Shown: positions 47,422 through 56,912, counted from the stretch's first letter. The stretch is 64,000 nucleotides of DNA from Deltaproteobacteria bacterium HGW-Deltaproteobacteria-2 (GCA_002840505.1 PHBC01000001.1:437901-501900), one strand, 5' to 3'. The notes: a model not told the origin generated them from the sequence alone. Program-made: numbers and translations.

Positions 47422-48675
47422 TTATAGGCTTTTAATTCTCTGCTGATAAAGAGGAAACCGATCGCAAAGAATTTTTACCTTTTCAGCAACAGCTTTAATT
47501 TTAGGCTCATTATTAATGTCTTTAATCACATCAGCCATGTAGGAAGCAATCAAACGCATCTCGTTTTCCTTCATGCCTCTGGTTGTCACTGCAGGAGTGC
47601 CGACTCTTATTCCACTAGTTACCTGAGGCCCCTTGGTATCAAAAGGAATGCCATTTTTGTTAACAGTTATTGAGGCGCGGTCGAGCGCATCCTGCGCGTC
47701 CTTGCCGCTGACATCCTTATCGGTTAAATCGACCAGCATCAGATGATTATCCGTTCCGCCGGAAACAAGCCTGAATCCCTGATTTTTTAATTCATCCGCC
47801 ATTGCCTGTGCGTTTTTGATTATCTGCCTCTGATATTCCTTGAATTCCGGTTGAAGCGCTTCTTTGAAAGCGACAGCCTTAGCAGCAATCACATGCATCA
47901 ACGGGCCGCCCTGCATGCCGGGAAAAACCCTGCTGTTGAGAGTCTTCGCGTACGCCTCCTTGCACATCACCACACCACCGCGCGGACCGCGCAAAGTTTT
48001 ATGAGTTGTGGTTGTGACATATTCGCAAACAGGAACAGGAGATGGATGCAATCCCGTGCAGACAAGTCCGGCGATATGCGCTATATCAGCCATAATTACT
48101 GCGCCGACTTCATCGGCGATTTTGCGGAATTTTATAAAATCAATCGTCCGCGGATAAGCGCTGGCGCCGACAATAATCATTTTGGGTTTATGTTCCCTGG
48201 CTAATTTTTCTACTTCATCGAAATCAATTGTCTCTGTCTCCCTGCTGACTCCGTAGGGAACAATCTTATAAAATTTGCCTGAAAAATTGGCCGGGCTGCC
48301 ATGAGACAAATGCCCGCCATGAGACAGATTCATTCCCAGAATCGTATCTCCCGGCTGCGCTACGGCAAAATATACGGCCATATTCGCCTGCGTTCCCGAA
48401 TGCGGTTGAACGTTGACATGATCGGCCCCGAACAGCTGTTTACAACGATCAATGGCAAGACTTTCCGCGATATCCACGTATTCACAGCCACCATAATAAC
48501 GTTTCCCCGGATAACCCTCCGCGTACTTGTTGGTCATAACGGAGCCCTGCGCTTCCAATACCGCTTCACTGACAAAATTCTCTGAAGCAATCAGTTCAAT
48601 TTTTCCTGCCTGCCGATTGGTTTCCAGATCGATGGCACGGCTTATTTCCAAATCAACCTTTTCTAAAAAAGACAT
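47422..48675 (-). CDS. glyA: Serine hydroxymethyltransferase
   Basis: A 417-residue PLP enzyme, full length. The PLP lysine is in [18 protein letters not shown]-terminal blocks are [20 protein letters not shown] and [18 protein letters not shown], and the tetrahydrofolate region [20 protein letters not shown] is present. It converts serine to glycine and methylene-THF. It lies between fabF and the dCMP deaminase gene, where rpiB is often found in relatives. Confidence 0.97.
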   Translation of the reverse strand: MSFLEKVDLEISRAIDLETNRQAGKIELIASENFVSEAVLEAQGSVMTNKYAEGYPGKRYYGGCEYVDIAESLAIDRCKQLFGADHVNVQPHSGTQANMAVYFAVAQPGDTILGMNLSHGGHLSHGSPANFSGKFYKIVPYGVSRETETIDFDEVEKLAREHKPKMIIVGASAYPRTIDFIKFRKIADEVGAVIMADIAHIAGLVCTGLHPSPVPVCEYVTTTTHKTLRGPRGGVVMCKEAYAKTLNSRVFPGMQGGPLMHVIAAKAVAFKEALQPEFKEYQRQIIKNAQAMADELKNQGFRLVSGGTDNHLMLVDLTDKDVSGKDAQDALDRASITVNKNGIPFDTKGPQVTSGIRVGTPAVTTRGMKENEMRLIASYMADVIKDINNEPKIKAVAEKVKILCDRFPLYQQRIKSL

Positions 48676-48726
48676 GAAAAGTATTCTCTCTTTCGCTTTT
48701 AATTTCTAAAATGAAATATTATCATC

Positions 48727-49971
48727 TCAGCCGATATACTTCTTAAATAATAAAACTCCATTTACACCGCCAAAGCCAAAAGTGTTGGACATGGCTGTAT
48801 TTATTGCTTTGCGTCGGGCGACTTTAGGCACGTAATCAAGATCACATCCTTCACCGGGATTATCCAGATTTATCGTGGGCGGAATGATGCCCTCCTGAAG
48901 AGCTTTGATCGCAAAAATGGCTTCCACTCCTCCCGTAGCTCCCAGCATGTGACCGGTCATGGATTTCGTAGAACTGACCATGAGCTTTTTGGCGTGCTCT
49001 CCAAAGAGAAAGTTTATGGCTTGAGTTTCATATAAATCATTGAGCGGTGTTGATGTACCGTGAGCATTGATATAATCGATGTCTTCAGGATTTAAACCGG
49101 CGTCTTTTATCGCAATCCGCATACTGCGCGCAGCACCCTCATGACCGGGCGGTGGAGCAGCCACGTGAAAAGCATCGGATGTGCACCCATAACCGGCAAG
49201 CTCCGCGTAAATATGAGCGCCTCTATTGAGAGCAACAGATAATTCCTCCAGAATAATTATACCGCAACCCTCTCCGATGACAAAACCGTCACGGTCTTTA
49301 TCAAATGGACGGCTGGCTTTCTGCGGCTCATCATTTCTCTGCGAGAGTGCCCGCATAGCGGCAAAGCCACCTACAGCTAATTTTGTTATGGCTGCTTCGA
49401 CGCCGCCGGTAATCATTATATCGGCATCTCCATGGGCAATGGTTTTATAAGCATCGCCAATAGCCGATGTTCCAGCGGCACAGGCAGTGACGGCACAATT
49501 GATGGGACCTTTGGCTCCAAATCGAATAGAAACATGACCGGATGCTAAATTGGCAAGAATTGCCGGAACTATAAAAGGAGGAATTTTGCGGGGATTATTA
49601 TGACTAAGTAAGATTTGAAATTCTTCTTCTAACGTTGACAGACCGCCGATAGCAGAACCGATTATTACACCGGTACGCACCGAAAGTTCCGGGCTGATCG
49701 TCAATTTCGCGTCAGCCATAGCCATTTCCGAAGACGCTACAGCATAAAGAATAAAGTTATCGTAGCGGCGGATTTCCTGCTTATTAACAAATTGCGACGG
49801 ATCGAAATTTTTTATTTCGCCGGCGATTCTGGATTTATAAGAACTACTATCAAACTTGGTGATCGGGCCGATACCGGATTTACCCGTAACTGCGCCATCC
49901 CATGATTCACTGACTGAGTTTCCCAAAGGAGTCAGCGCCCCAAGACCTGTTACAACAACACGCCTTTTCAT
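48727..49971 (-). CDS. fabF: 3-oxoacyl-ACP synthase II
   Basis: A 414-residue elongating ketoacyl synthase. The active-site cysteine is in [19 protein letters not shown]. The two histidines are in [16 protein letters not shown] and [16 protein letters not shown]-terminal [18 protein letters not shown] is typical. It lies 23 bp after acpP, its substrate carrier, as in most bacteria. Confidence 0.97.
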   Translation of the reverse strand: MKRRVVVTGLGALTPLGNSVSESWDGAVTGKSGIGPITKFDSSSYKSRIAGEIKNFDPSQFVNKQEIRRYDNFILYAVASSEMAMADAKLTISPELSVRTGVIIGSAIGGLSTLEEEFQILLSHNNPRKIPPFIVPAILANLASGHVSIRFGAKGPINCAVTACAAGTSAIGDAYKTIAHGDADIMITGGVEAAITKLAVGGFAAMRALSQRNDEPQKASRPFDKDRDGFVIGEGCGIIILEELSVALNRGAHIYAELAGYGCTSDAFHVAAPPPGHEGAARSMRIAIKDAGLNPEDIDYINAHGTSTPLNDLYETQAINFLFGEHAKKLMVSSTKSMTGHMLGATGGVEAIFAIKALQEGIIPPTINLDNPGEGCDLDYVPKVARRKAINTAMSNTFGFGGVNGVLLFKKYIG

Positions 49972-49994
49972 TGGTTAAAATCCTGCACGGCAAA

Positions 49995-50231
49995 CTAATT
50001 GATGCCTTTTTGTTTAAGAAAATCAATTACATCTTTAATTGTAACAATTTTTTCCAGCTCTTCGTCAGCTATCTCCACACCAAAGGCTTCTTCCATCTCC
50101 ATAAGTAGCTCAACAATATCTAAAGAGTCTGCGCCCAAATCATCAATAAAAGAAGCTTCTAAAACGCATTGCTCCTTTGTTACATCCAGTTGATCGATAA
50201 CAAGTTTAATGACTTTTTCTTCTAATGTCAT
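49995..50231 (-). CDS. acpP: Acyl carrier protein
   Basis: A 78-residue acidic carrier. Ser36 in DDLGADSLDIVELLMEME receives the phosphopantetheine arm. It lies directly upstream of fabF. The gene between rpmF and acpP is missing compared with the usual plsX-fabH-fabD-fabG-acpP order. Confidence 0.97.
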   Translation of the reverse strand: MTLEEKVIKLVIDQLDVTKEQCVLEASFIDDLGADSLDIVELLMEMEEAFGVEIADEELEKIVTIKDVIDFLKQKGIN

Positions 50232-50464
50232 GCAAAATCCTCCTCCAGCCTATTATTCGTAAAACTCCAATTCTGAAAAAGACCGCGAACATTTTTTATC
50301 ACAAAAAACATCCGGCTTACAGTTGGGAATAACCGGCGCGGCCTAAAAAATTTCTTCAAATCGTAAATTCCGGCAATGAGTAACTGCCGATACCTGCAAT
50401 ACCGTATATTCCGCCTTGTAACACACGCGCCACCTTAAAGATATTGTTATTCTTTTTTATAAGA
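50232..50464 (-). other. Spacer with possible fabH remnant
   Basis: The 233-bp gap where plsX, fabH, fabD and fabG would be expected. On the minus strand a short frame ending at 50356 reads YGIAGIGSYSLPEFTI, which resembles the start of FabH (GIGSYLPE-like) with one extra Ser codon. The match is short and could be chance. No complete gene is present. Confidence 0.35.
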
Positions 50465-50650
50465 CTAGGCATTCTTTTCTGCTTTTTTGTATTCCCTGCC
50501 CTTATAAGTTTCACATGTCGGGCAAACGCGATGAGGCAGTTTCGGCTCATTGCATTGCGGGCATAAAGACAATGAAGGTGATTTTAAAAAATCATGAGCT
50601 CTTCTTTGATTACGCCTGGTTTTGGAATGTCTCTTTACCGGATTTGGCAT
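50465..50650 (-). CDS. rpmF: Ribosomal protein L32
   Basis: A 61-residue ribosomal protein. The signature is MPNPVKRHSKTRRNQRRAHD, with a zinc-binding arrangement CPQCNEPKLPHRVCPTC near the end. It follows the YceD gene, its normal partner. An AAGGA site precedes the ATG. Confidence 0.96.
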   Translation of the reverse strand: MPNPVKRHSKTRRNQRRAHDFLKSPSLSLCPQCNEPKLPHRVCPTCETYKGREYKKAEKNA

Positions 50651-50669
50651 AAATTATCCTTCTTTATAG

Positions 50670-51212
50670 TTAATTTTTTACTCTAAAATTTTTTAACACA
50701 GCCATACGATTATTAACAACATTCAGATGGCAATTACAAGAAGAAGTGTTCAAGTTAGTGCCGCAGTGCAGACATAAACCTTTACATTCTTCACTACAAA
50801 GTGCCTTCATTGGTATCTGCAAAATTATCTGTTCACAGATAATAGGCGCAAGATCAATAAAATCACCTTGATAATAACTTATTTCCAGTTCTTCCGGCGT
50901 CAGCTCTAAATCTTCCCTTGTTTCAGCTTTCGCGGGAGTCAACGTATAAGCGAAATCGCTGCCAATGGGCAGGCTTGCACGCTCCAGACAACGGCTGCAA
51001 CAAATATCAATAAGCGCGGAAAAGAAACCCTTAATAAAAATAGTGCCCGAAGTCATTGTTATCAGACAATTTACGTCAACCTTTTCCAAGACGAAATCAG
51101 GCTTTTCGCTATCCTTGAAACAACTTTGAAGCCAGGCGTCTCCTTCGGAAAATACGAAGCGCTGCCCTTCTTCCGGAATGAGAAACACGTTAATTTTCAA
51201 AGAATTAGCCAT
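50670..51212 (-). CDS. YceD/DUF177 family protein
   Basis: A 180-residue protein of the DUF177 family that precedes rpmF in most bacteria. Features are the CCSRCLERASLPI cysteine block and, near the end, ECKGLCLHCGTNLNTSSC with four or five cysteines that could bind zinc. In other species it helps 23S rRNA accumulation, but function here is by analogy. It opens the housekeeping operon, divergent from gltX. Confidence 0.9.
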   Translation of the reverse strand: MANSLKINVFLIPEEGQRFVFSEGDAWLQSCFKDSEKPDFVLEKVDVNCLITMTSGTIFIKGFFSALIDICCSRCLERASLPIGSDFAYTLTPAKAETREDLELTPEELEISYYQGDFIDLAPIICEQIILQIPMKALCSEECKGLCLHCGTNLNTSSCNCHLNVVNNRMAVLKNFRVKN

Positions 51213-51530
51213 CTAAAGTCTGCTGCCTTGTAAATACTTTGTCCGATTAATTAATCGAGGAAGTAAATTATAATTTTCCCACCTTGTCAAGTATAATTTG
51301 CTAATTTTACCGAGAGATTAAATAGAAAAAGTTTAAATTGTTTTAATCATCTGCATCATCTTTCGGCTTCATAAGCCTGCAAATGTTCAAGATAAAAGCC
51401 TCTTTTTGTATTTTAGAGGCAATAGAGAATTCCATTTATTAACAAAATTAACGGATTGGTAAAAAAATCATGTTACTTGACAAAAGGTCAATCTAAATCC
51501 TATAAGGCTACAAAAAGTAAGGAAAATAAA

Positions 51531-52934
51531 ATGATGGAAAAAATCAGAACCCGTTTCGCACCTTCGCCAACCGGTTATTTGCATATCGGCGGAGCGCGAA
51601 CAGCTCTTTTTAACTGGCTTTATACCCGCCATCACGGCGGAGAATTTGTTTTGAGGATTGAAGATACTGACCAGCAGCGTTCCACTGACGAATCAACAAA
51701 GGCGATTCTTGATGCTATGACATGGTTGGGTCTAAACTGGGATGAGGGACCACATTTTCAGGCACAGCGTGTCGATATGCATCGCGACATGGTGCAAAAG
51801 CTCATCAATGAGGGAAATGCTTACTATTGTACTTGTACTTCTGAAGAGTTGGAAGAAAAAAGAAAACAAGCCCTGGCGACAGGTAAAAAACCGAAATATG
51901 ACGGTACCTGCCGCGACAAGAATTTAAAAAAATCTCCCGGTAGTGTTGTACGCTTCCGAGGTGAGCAAACAGGCGTAACTATTGTTGAAGACCTCATCAA
52001 AGGCGATATAAGTTTTAATAATGATGAGCTGGATGATTTGATTATAGAACGTGGCGACGGGTATCCCACCTACAACTTTGCGGTCGTTGTCGACGACGCA
52101 CTTATGAAGATTACACATGTAATCCGTGGCGATGACCATGTTAACAATACACCTCGCCAGATTTTGATGTATAAGGCGCTTGGTTTTGATGTACCAAAAT
52201 TCGCTCATGTCCCCATGATTCTGGGATCGGATAAAGCACGCCTGAGCAAGCGCCACGGCGCAACTTCGGTGATGGCCTATAAAGAAATGGGTTATCTGCC
52301 GGAGGCGCTGGTCAATTATCTGGTACGCCTGGGCTGGGCTCACGGGGATCAGGAAATATTTTCGCAAAGAGATCTGATCGAATTCTTCGATCTGGACGCC
52401 GTCGGCAAATCACCTGCTGTTTTCAATCCTGAAAAACTTCTCTGGTTGAACGCACACTATATAAAGGAAGCGCCTACTGAAAGATTAAGCGAAGAAATGA
52501 AACCTTTATGGCCTGCCGGAATTGATACAGGCGATGCCGACTTTACTCGGAAAGTAATCACCGATTTACAGCCACGGGTAAAAACTCTGGTGGAACTGGC
52601 CAATATGGCTGATTTCTATTTTACCGCTGAAATTAAATATGAAGAACAGGCAGCTAAAAAATTCCTGACATCCGATGTCTCGCCCTATTTGAAGGCATTG
52701 GTCGAAACGATTCCTTCCATGCAGAATTTCAGCAAAGAAGGTCTTGAAGAATTTTTAACTAATTTCACATCAGAGAGAAACATAAAGTTTAAAATAATTG
52801 CTCAACCACTGCGGGTAGCATTGACCGGAAAAACAGTAAGCCCCGGCATTGACGAAGTAATGGTTACTTTAGGAAAAGAATGTGTATGCAGAAGAATTCA
52901 AAACGCAATAAATTATATCGAAACGCACAATTAA
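51531..52934 (+). CDS. gltX: Glutamyl-tRNA synthetase
   Basis: 467 residues from the MM at 51531 (frame open to 51456). HIGH-like RFAPSPTGYLHIGGARTALF and KMSKS-like ARLSKRHGATSV are the class I signatures. The anticodon-binding C-terminal domain is complete. ATG at 51531 is chosen because the protein family begins there and AAGGA precedes it. It is divergent from yceD and followed by a terminator and then the tRNA-Glu gene. Confidence 0.95.
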   Translation: MMEKIRTRFAPSPTGYLHIGGARTALFNWLYTRHHGGEFVLRIEDTDQQRSTDESTKAILDAMTWLGLNWDEGPHFQAQRVDMHRDMVQKLINEGNAYYCTCTSEELEEKRKQALATGKKPKYDGTCRDKNLKKSPGSVVRFRGEQTGVTIVEDLIKGDISFNNDELDDLIIERGDGYPTYNFAVVVDDALMKITHVIRGDDHVNNTPRQILMYKALGFDVPKFAHVPMILGSDKARLSKRHGATSVMAYKEMGYLPEALVNYLVRLGWAHGDQEIFSQRDLIEFFDLDAVGKSPAVFNPEKLLWLNAHYIKEAPTERLSEEMKPLWPAGIDTGDADFTRKVITDLQPRVKTLVELANMADFYFTAEIKYEEQAAKKFLTSDVSPYLKALVETIPSMQNFSKEGLEEFLTNFTSERNIKFKIIAQPLRVALTGKTVSPGIDEVMVTLGKECVCRRIQNAINYIETHN

Positions 52935-52961
52935 ATTTTTGTATTTTACAGATATACTGAT

Positions 52962-53000
52962 AAAGTCAAGGCTTTCCCAATTTTACCTTGACTTTTGTTC
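52962..53000 (+). terminator. Rho-independent terminator of gltX
   Basis: AAAGTCAAGG (52962-52971) pairs perfectly with CCTTGACTTT (52986-52995) across a 14-base loop and is followed by TGTTCTT. It lies 30 bp after the gltX stop. Confidence 0.8.
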
Positions 53001-53110
53001 TTCGATTAACTAGATATTCACGCTCAAACTTTGCGGGGAAATAATCTGACGACAAACTTAAGACTCTCAAAATTACCATCTGCTGTCAGTTAAGTTCCAT
53101 CAAACAAAAT

Positions 53111-53185
53111 GGTCCCATCGTCTAGTGGTTAGGACGCTGGCCTCTCACGCCGGAAACCGGGGTTCAACTCCCCGTGGGACTACCA
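53111..53185 (+). tRNA. tRNA-Glu (CTC)
   Basis: Acceptor GGTCCCA (53111-53117) pairs with TGGGACT (53175-53181), the first pair being a G-T wobble. The D stem GTCT/GGAC, anticodon loop CTCTCAC with anticodon CTC, T stem CGGGG/CCCCG and an encoded CCA follow. All arms fold. The 3' half of the gene is the integration target of at least one element, and the integrating DNA restores it intact. Confidence 0.95.
53139..53185 (+). repeat. attL-like 47-bp direct repeat within tRNA-Glu
   Basis: The 47 bases from the anticodon stem to CCA are identical to 60456-60502; flanking bases differ at both ends. This is the classic signature of tyrosine-integrase insertion at a tRNA 3' end. It marks the left boundary of the element. 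Confidence 0.92.
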
Positions 53186-53928
53186 CTAGAAAATCAATAA
53201 CTTATAAAGAGATTTCAATTTTCTAATCATCCACAAAATATATTCCCCCTATACTATCCCCTACAAAGAGAACAAAAAAGGTGGTTTTTAGACTAATAAA
53301 ACAGACCCGGGGGACACCAGATAGTAAGAGTTCTCTTTTTTCGCAGTATGGATCAGCGCGTTGCACGCAAAGGGCAATTCCCTTTTAGATAATATATAAA
53401 CAATATTGATTGCTTAAAGTCTGCATAAGTCCATTTTTAACAGTAAGTAGGCTAACAAACATAAAAATAGGGGTTTTGCCGTGTTTTGCTCAAAGTGTTG
53501 CAATTATTTTAGTGCATATAGCTTACTTGTTTTATAAGCGATATAAGCTATTTATATTCTACTTGCATTATGAAAAGAAAAATAGAAGTGGTACAAAATT
53601 GAGCAGTTTTCAGAGGTATAGCCTAAACACACACAAGGCCAAACAAGTGCAAAGAGGCCATAAAAAGCTTTAAATACACCTAAAAATAGGCCAATTTTAT
53701 TTAAGAAAGTTCACAAAAAGTAAACATTGTAAAATCGTTTAAGTAATAAATAACATTAATTTATTAACTAAATTTGATTTTAAGAAGTTAACAAAAAGTA
53801 TAAAAAGTACAGGGGGGCGGGGAAATATTCAGAAAATTAAGTTATGAATCAATAAACCCTCTTTAGTTGCGCGGCAAATTTTATAAAAATGACTTTTACG
53901 TTTACCGCTCATAGTATTCTAATTTTTA
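53186..53928. other. AT-rich region inside element 1, no clear gene
   Basis: 743 bp just inside the left boundary. It holds the left arm-type repeat (53246-53265) and an imperfect direct repeat, GTTCACAAAAAGTAAA at about 53709 and GTTAACAAAAAGTATA at about 53787. A plus-strand open frame (53410-53673, TTG start) lacks a ribosome site and family resemblance and is not called. It may be an attachment or replication region. Confidence 0.5.
53246..53265 (+). repeat. Left arm-type repeat of the element
   Basis: CCCCTATACTATCCCCTACA, itself containing a repeated CCCCTA block. It recurs with one change at 60307-60326 near the other end, in the same orientation. Position inside both att sites suggests integrase arm-binding sites. 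Confidence 0.65.
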
Positions 53929-54432
53929 TTAGTGTTGCATTACAGATGCATTAAAGGGATCATTCTTGCTAAATATTAACAGAGGGTCTTTTGTATCAAG
54001 ATAGTTTACTACAGTAATGAAATCACAATATTTATTATTTTGTAAAAACACAATGCCTCTATTTTTAGGAATTTTGTCAACCCTCATGCTTATATATTTA
54101 TACGTTTTTATGTCGTAAAGATATACAACGTCCAACATGCCATCATCTCCAAAACTGATAATTAGATGATATGCTGCAACCAAGGAGGTTTTTTTAACAG
54201 TAGTTTCCGGTTCACCAATAATCATAGCATACGCCGCTTCTAACATAGCTTCATACTTTAATTTCTCAAGATCATCGTTTTTTACTTGTTTTTCAGAATT
54301 TAATTGTTTCTCCATTTTTTTTAGGTTTTCAAGACCCTGTAAAGCACGTGCCTTCCAAAGCAGATCAACATCTTGCGCTAAAGCAGTAGAAAAAAAACAG
54401 AAAATAAATAAAGCAATAATAATTTTTTTCAT
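53929..54432 (-). CDS. Exported hypothetical protein
   Basis: A 167-residue protein with a signal peptide (MKKIIIALFIFCFFSTALAQ, likely cleavage after ALA). The mature part is polar and helical in its first half (LWKARALQGLENLKKMEKQLN), then beta-rich (DDGMLDVVYLYDIKTYKYISM). No domain is recognised. Its start overlaps the end of the membrane-protein gene upstream by 4 bp, so the two are coupled. It is probably periplasmic cargo of the mobile element. Confidence 0.55.
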   Translation of the reverse strand: MKKIIIALFIFCFFSTALAQDVDLLWKARALQGLENLKKMEKQLNSEKQVKNDDLEKLKYEAMLEAAYAMIIGEPETTVKKTSLVAAYHLIISFGDDGMLDVVYLYDIKTYKYISMRVDKIPKNRGIVFLQNNKYCDFITVVNYLDTKDPLLIFSKNDPFNASVMQH

Positions 54433-54740
54433 TTCCCCCCCTTTTTTTTAAATGCAAAAACCGACACAATAGCGATCCCAATTGTAACAACATTTACTAA
54501 TGACCATATCTCCCGGTTCAGATGCACACGGAAAATTGGATTATAGAGCAAAGCTGTAATTCCCAGAATCCAAACCCACCCCTGCATTTTTTGTTCAAAT
54601 GATTGGAATGCAAGATAAGCAAACACGCCACAGCAAACCCAGCGAAGCAAAATATAATACGCATATGAATTGCTTGGATTAAGTGCCCATAGAAGCATAA
54701 AGATACAAATGACCTGCGGAATCCACAGTTGTTTCTTCAT
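54429..54740 (-). CDS. Small membrane protein
   Basis: A 103-residue protein with about four hydrophobic segments (QVICIFMLLWALN, ILLRWVCCGVFAYLAFQSF, WVWILGITALLYNPIF, VNVVTIGIAIVSVFAF). It resembles small DUF6804-type membrane proteins common on islands. It overlaps the exported protein gene by 4 bp. No function is known; a membrane protein with a periplasmic partner is a plausible pair. Confidence 0.6.
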   Translation of the reverse strand: MKKQLWIPQVICIFMLLWALNPSNSYAYYILLRWVCCGVFAYLAFQSFEQKMQGWVWILGITALLYNPIFRVHLNREIWSLVNVVTIGIAIVSVFAFKKKGGK

Positions 54741-55080
54741 TCATTCCCCTTCTAGTATTTTAAAAATGCTTCTGATTAAGTTATTTGTGAAGATTAAAGA
54801 CTGTAAAAAAATACTCTTATGGAATTAATTTGTCAATAGGGGGGTAGTTACCCCCTACCCGGTATAGTCAAAAATGGATGTTTATTGCCACGGTTGATAG
54901 TTACTGACCAGCCTCTGAAATTTCCCTAAAGTTTTTTATAAAGTAATTTTAGATAACAGGATGTATTTTCTTCTTTATAAAAAAATGAATGGTGTTAGCA
55001 TAATTGAACGATTTTTAAAGAAAGATAAGTTCGTGTATTAATTGTTAGGTGTTGTTAAACATTGAAAGGAAAGAAACGCA
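54741..55080. other. Divergent spacer, 340 bp
   Basis: Promoters for the minus-strand pair and the plus-strand gene at 55081 should lie here. GGGGGTA and TACCCCC form a tight hairpin at about 54840-54855. No gene was found. Confidence 0.45.
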
Positions 55081-55488
55081 ATGGATACATCAAAGGACTA
55101 TTCCGATAAAAATATCTTGTTGCAACTGACTCGTGAACAGAGGTTACAAATCTATAAAGAAGAAAAGGAACGAATAAAACCGGAGCAGAAATGGCTCTCA
55201 GATAAAAATAAAAGGATTATTATAATTCTATATATTATAGGTTTAGTGACGGCTTATTTCGGTAAAACTTTCATTGAATTATTTAAGACCGGACAATGGA
55301 ATTATAAACCAAACTCAGAAATTATACTTCAACTTCTCAACTCTGTATTTTTACTATTCATGCCATTAATAGCAGGTTTTGCAACAGTCTTTATTATTTA
55401 TATGCCTATTATGATGGTTTCTCTGTTAATTTTTGATTTCGACTTGACGGGATATCTGATGAAGATTTTCCATCTTGACGACGAATAA
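55081..55488 (+). CDS. Hypothetical membrane protein of element 1
   Basis: A 135-residue protein. A polar N-terminal helix (SDKNILLQLTREQRLQIYKE) is followed by two or three membrane helices (IIIILYIIGLVTAYFG, then LLNSVFLLFMPLIAGFATVFIIYM, then MVSLLIFDFDLTGYLM). AAAGGAAAGA precedes the ATG. No family is recognised. It is the only plus-strand gene of the element and may be cargo. Confidence 0.6.
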   Translation: MDTSKDYSDKNILLQLTREQRLQIYKEEKERIKPEQKWLSDKNKRIIIILYIIGLVTAYFGKTFIELFKTGQWNYKPNSEIILQLLNSVFLLFMPLIAGFATVFIIYMPIMMVSLLIFDFDLTGYLMKIFHLDDE

Positions 55489-55933
55489 GATCGTAACGAT
55501 TGTGCATAGCTTAGTATATTTTTTATTATCATTAACTTAATAACAGGGCATAAAAAGAAAGTCGCAAGATTAGTTAATAAAACTATGAATATCAATATAA
55601 TATACATAGTCTATGATATTGGATTGAATTGTTGAAAGGTAAGTGCACTTCGTAATATAAAGAAATTTTTTAACAAAACTTAAAACACCAGGTTACCGTA
55701 AGACCTTTAACAAGACTCTTTTTTACTTCTATACGTGGCTATCATGTAAACGCATATAGATTTACTTGTTGCTTATGCTTTTTCCTATGCCTTAACTCTA
55801 ACCGTTACCTTTACCTTAACTCATACCTATACTTTAACCTATACTTATACCTTTACCTGTACCTATACTTATACCAGTACCAATTTAATATTGCTGTAAG
55901 CCTTGTAAATAAATAGTTTGCAAAGATTCATTG
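55489..55933. other. Non-coding region with hexamer repeats, 445 bp
   Basis: Apart from the tandem hexamers described separately, no gene was found. The region lies between divergently oriented replication-like genes (minus) and cargo (plus). Confidence 0.5.
55785..55880. repeat. Sixteen consecutive hexamers
   Basis: Exactly periodic 6-bp units with consensus (C/T)NN(T/A)AC: CTATGC, CTTAAC, TCTAAC, CGTTAC, CTTTAC, CTTAAC, TCATAC, CTATAC, TTTAAC, CTATAC, TTATAC, CTTTAC, CTGTAC, CTATAC, TTATAC, CAGTAC. The plus frame across it is open but has no start codon, so it is probably not coding. Iteron-like or protein-binding arrays of this period are typical of replication or partition sites. Confidence 0.8.
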
Positions 55934-56398
55934 TCAATTTAATTTCTCTATTAAAGAATCAATTACAGAATAAAGTTCGCTATTTTTTTTGTGTGAACCG
56001 TCTTTGTTTTTAGTTATGGTTTTAATATGCGCTTTAAAAGTTCCGTTCTTAAATATTGACGGTGACATTCTGTCTTTTCTTGCCGGATTAATATTGTTAT
56101 TGGCAAGAACCCATTGCTTATAATATTTTGAACCCGGCGGGACTTTCTTAAAAGCGTTCATTGCCATAAATATTTCTATTCCCTCATATTCATACGGTTC
56201 TATAATTTGAAACCACAAGTAAATTTTCGTTGTTCCGTAGTAATTTTTCAAATCATATTTTATATAACAGACTTTACACAACCCCTCTGGAATACTCGGC
56301 CTTGCTTCCCCGGCCTCAAACCACCCTTCTAAATCTTGTTTTTCCAGTTCTTCAAATTTATGCAACTGCTGTTTGTTTAATTTCTCTGCCAAAGGCAT
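55934..56398 (-). CDS. Hypothetical protein of element 1
   Basis: A 154-residue protein (frame open to GTG at 56407, but ATG at 56398 has an AAGGGGTG site seven bases upstream). It has a polar N-terminus (AEKLNKQQLHKFEELEKQDL), then a beta-rich middle (RPSIPEGLCKVCYIKYDL, IYLWFQIIEPYEYEGIEIFM) and a basic tail. It could be a ssDNA-binding or replication accessory protein because it overlaps the primase-like gene by 41 bp, but no domain is recognised. Confidence 0.55.
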   Translation of the reverse strand: MPLAEKLNKQQLHKFEELEKQDLEGWFEAGEARPSIPEGLCKVCYIKYDLKNYYGTTKIYLWFQIIEPYEYEGIEIFMAMNAFKKVPPGSKYYKQWVLANNNINPARKDRMSPSIFKNGTFKAHIKTITKNKDGSHKKNSELYSVIDSLIEKLN

Positions 56399-56912
56399 TT
56401 CTTTCACCCCTTAACAAAATAATTTTATCTTCAAAGTTCCCCTTAAAAAGTAAATCAATTTTAAATTCTATCTCTGCCAGTGCACCCATAAGCCCGGCAA
56501 AATAAGCCGCGCCTTGCTCCGTTAATGCGCCGGGATTCTCTTTTACTTGTATTTTGACTTTGTGCAGTTCGCGGGATTGCTGGCAAAGTTTCTCATAAAG
56601 ATTATTAATTGCCTCTTCATAATCTTTTTGAATTTTCTTTTCTCGCGCGATTGTCGGATCAACCCGGACAGGCTGGCCGCTTTTTATTCCTAGATAAATA
56701 AGCGCGTCTTTAAAAGTGATTCCCTTCAGTTTCATAATGAATGAAATCACGTCCCCGCTTTCACCGCACCCCCAGCAATGAAAAGTCTGTCTATCCCTAT
56801 TCACCATAAAAGAGGGTGTTTTTTCAGAATGAAAAGGACAAAGTGCCTTGCCACGTTTCAATTCAATTCCTTCCTGTTCAATAACGTGTTTAATGTCTGG
56901 TTTATTGTCCAT
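56358..56912 (-). CDS. CHC2 zinc-finger primase-like protein without Toprim
   Basis: A 184-residue protein. The CHC2-type zinc finger is C25-x2-H28 (ALCPFHSEKTPSF) and C46-x2-C49 (TFHCWGCGESGDVISFIM), as at the start of DnaG and phage primases, with the following KGITFKDALIYLG helix. The Toprim catalytic domain is missing. The remainder is a coiled coil (EAINNLYEKLCQQSRELHKV). It may be a truncated primase or a DNA-binding adaptor that recruits the host primase core. Confidence 0.8.
   Translation of the reverse strand: MDNKPDIKHVIEQEGIELKRGKALCPFHSEKTPSFMVNRDRQTFHCWGCGESGDVISFIMKLKGITFKDALIYLGIKSGQPVRVDPTIAREKKIQKDYEEAINNLYEKLCQQSRELHKVKIQVKENPGALTEQGAAYFAGLMGALAEIEFKIDLLFKGNFEDKIILLRGERNAFGREIKQTAVA

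Noticed and set aside
53410-53673. 87-residue plus-strand open frame inside element 1
   Set aside because: It uses a TTG start without a ribosome site, shows no family pattern, and lies in AT-rich DNA with direct repeats.
55785-55880. CRISPR array
   Set aside because: Units are 6 bp and contiguous with no spacers, and no cas genes are present.
55674-55913. 80-codon open frame through the hexamer array, giving a Leu-Tyr type dipeptide repeat
   Set aside because: There is no ATG, GTG or TTG anywhere in the frame; it stays open only because of the repeat.
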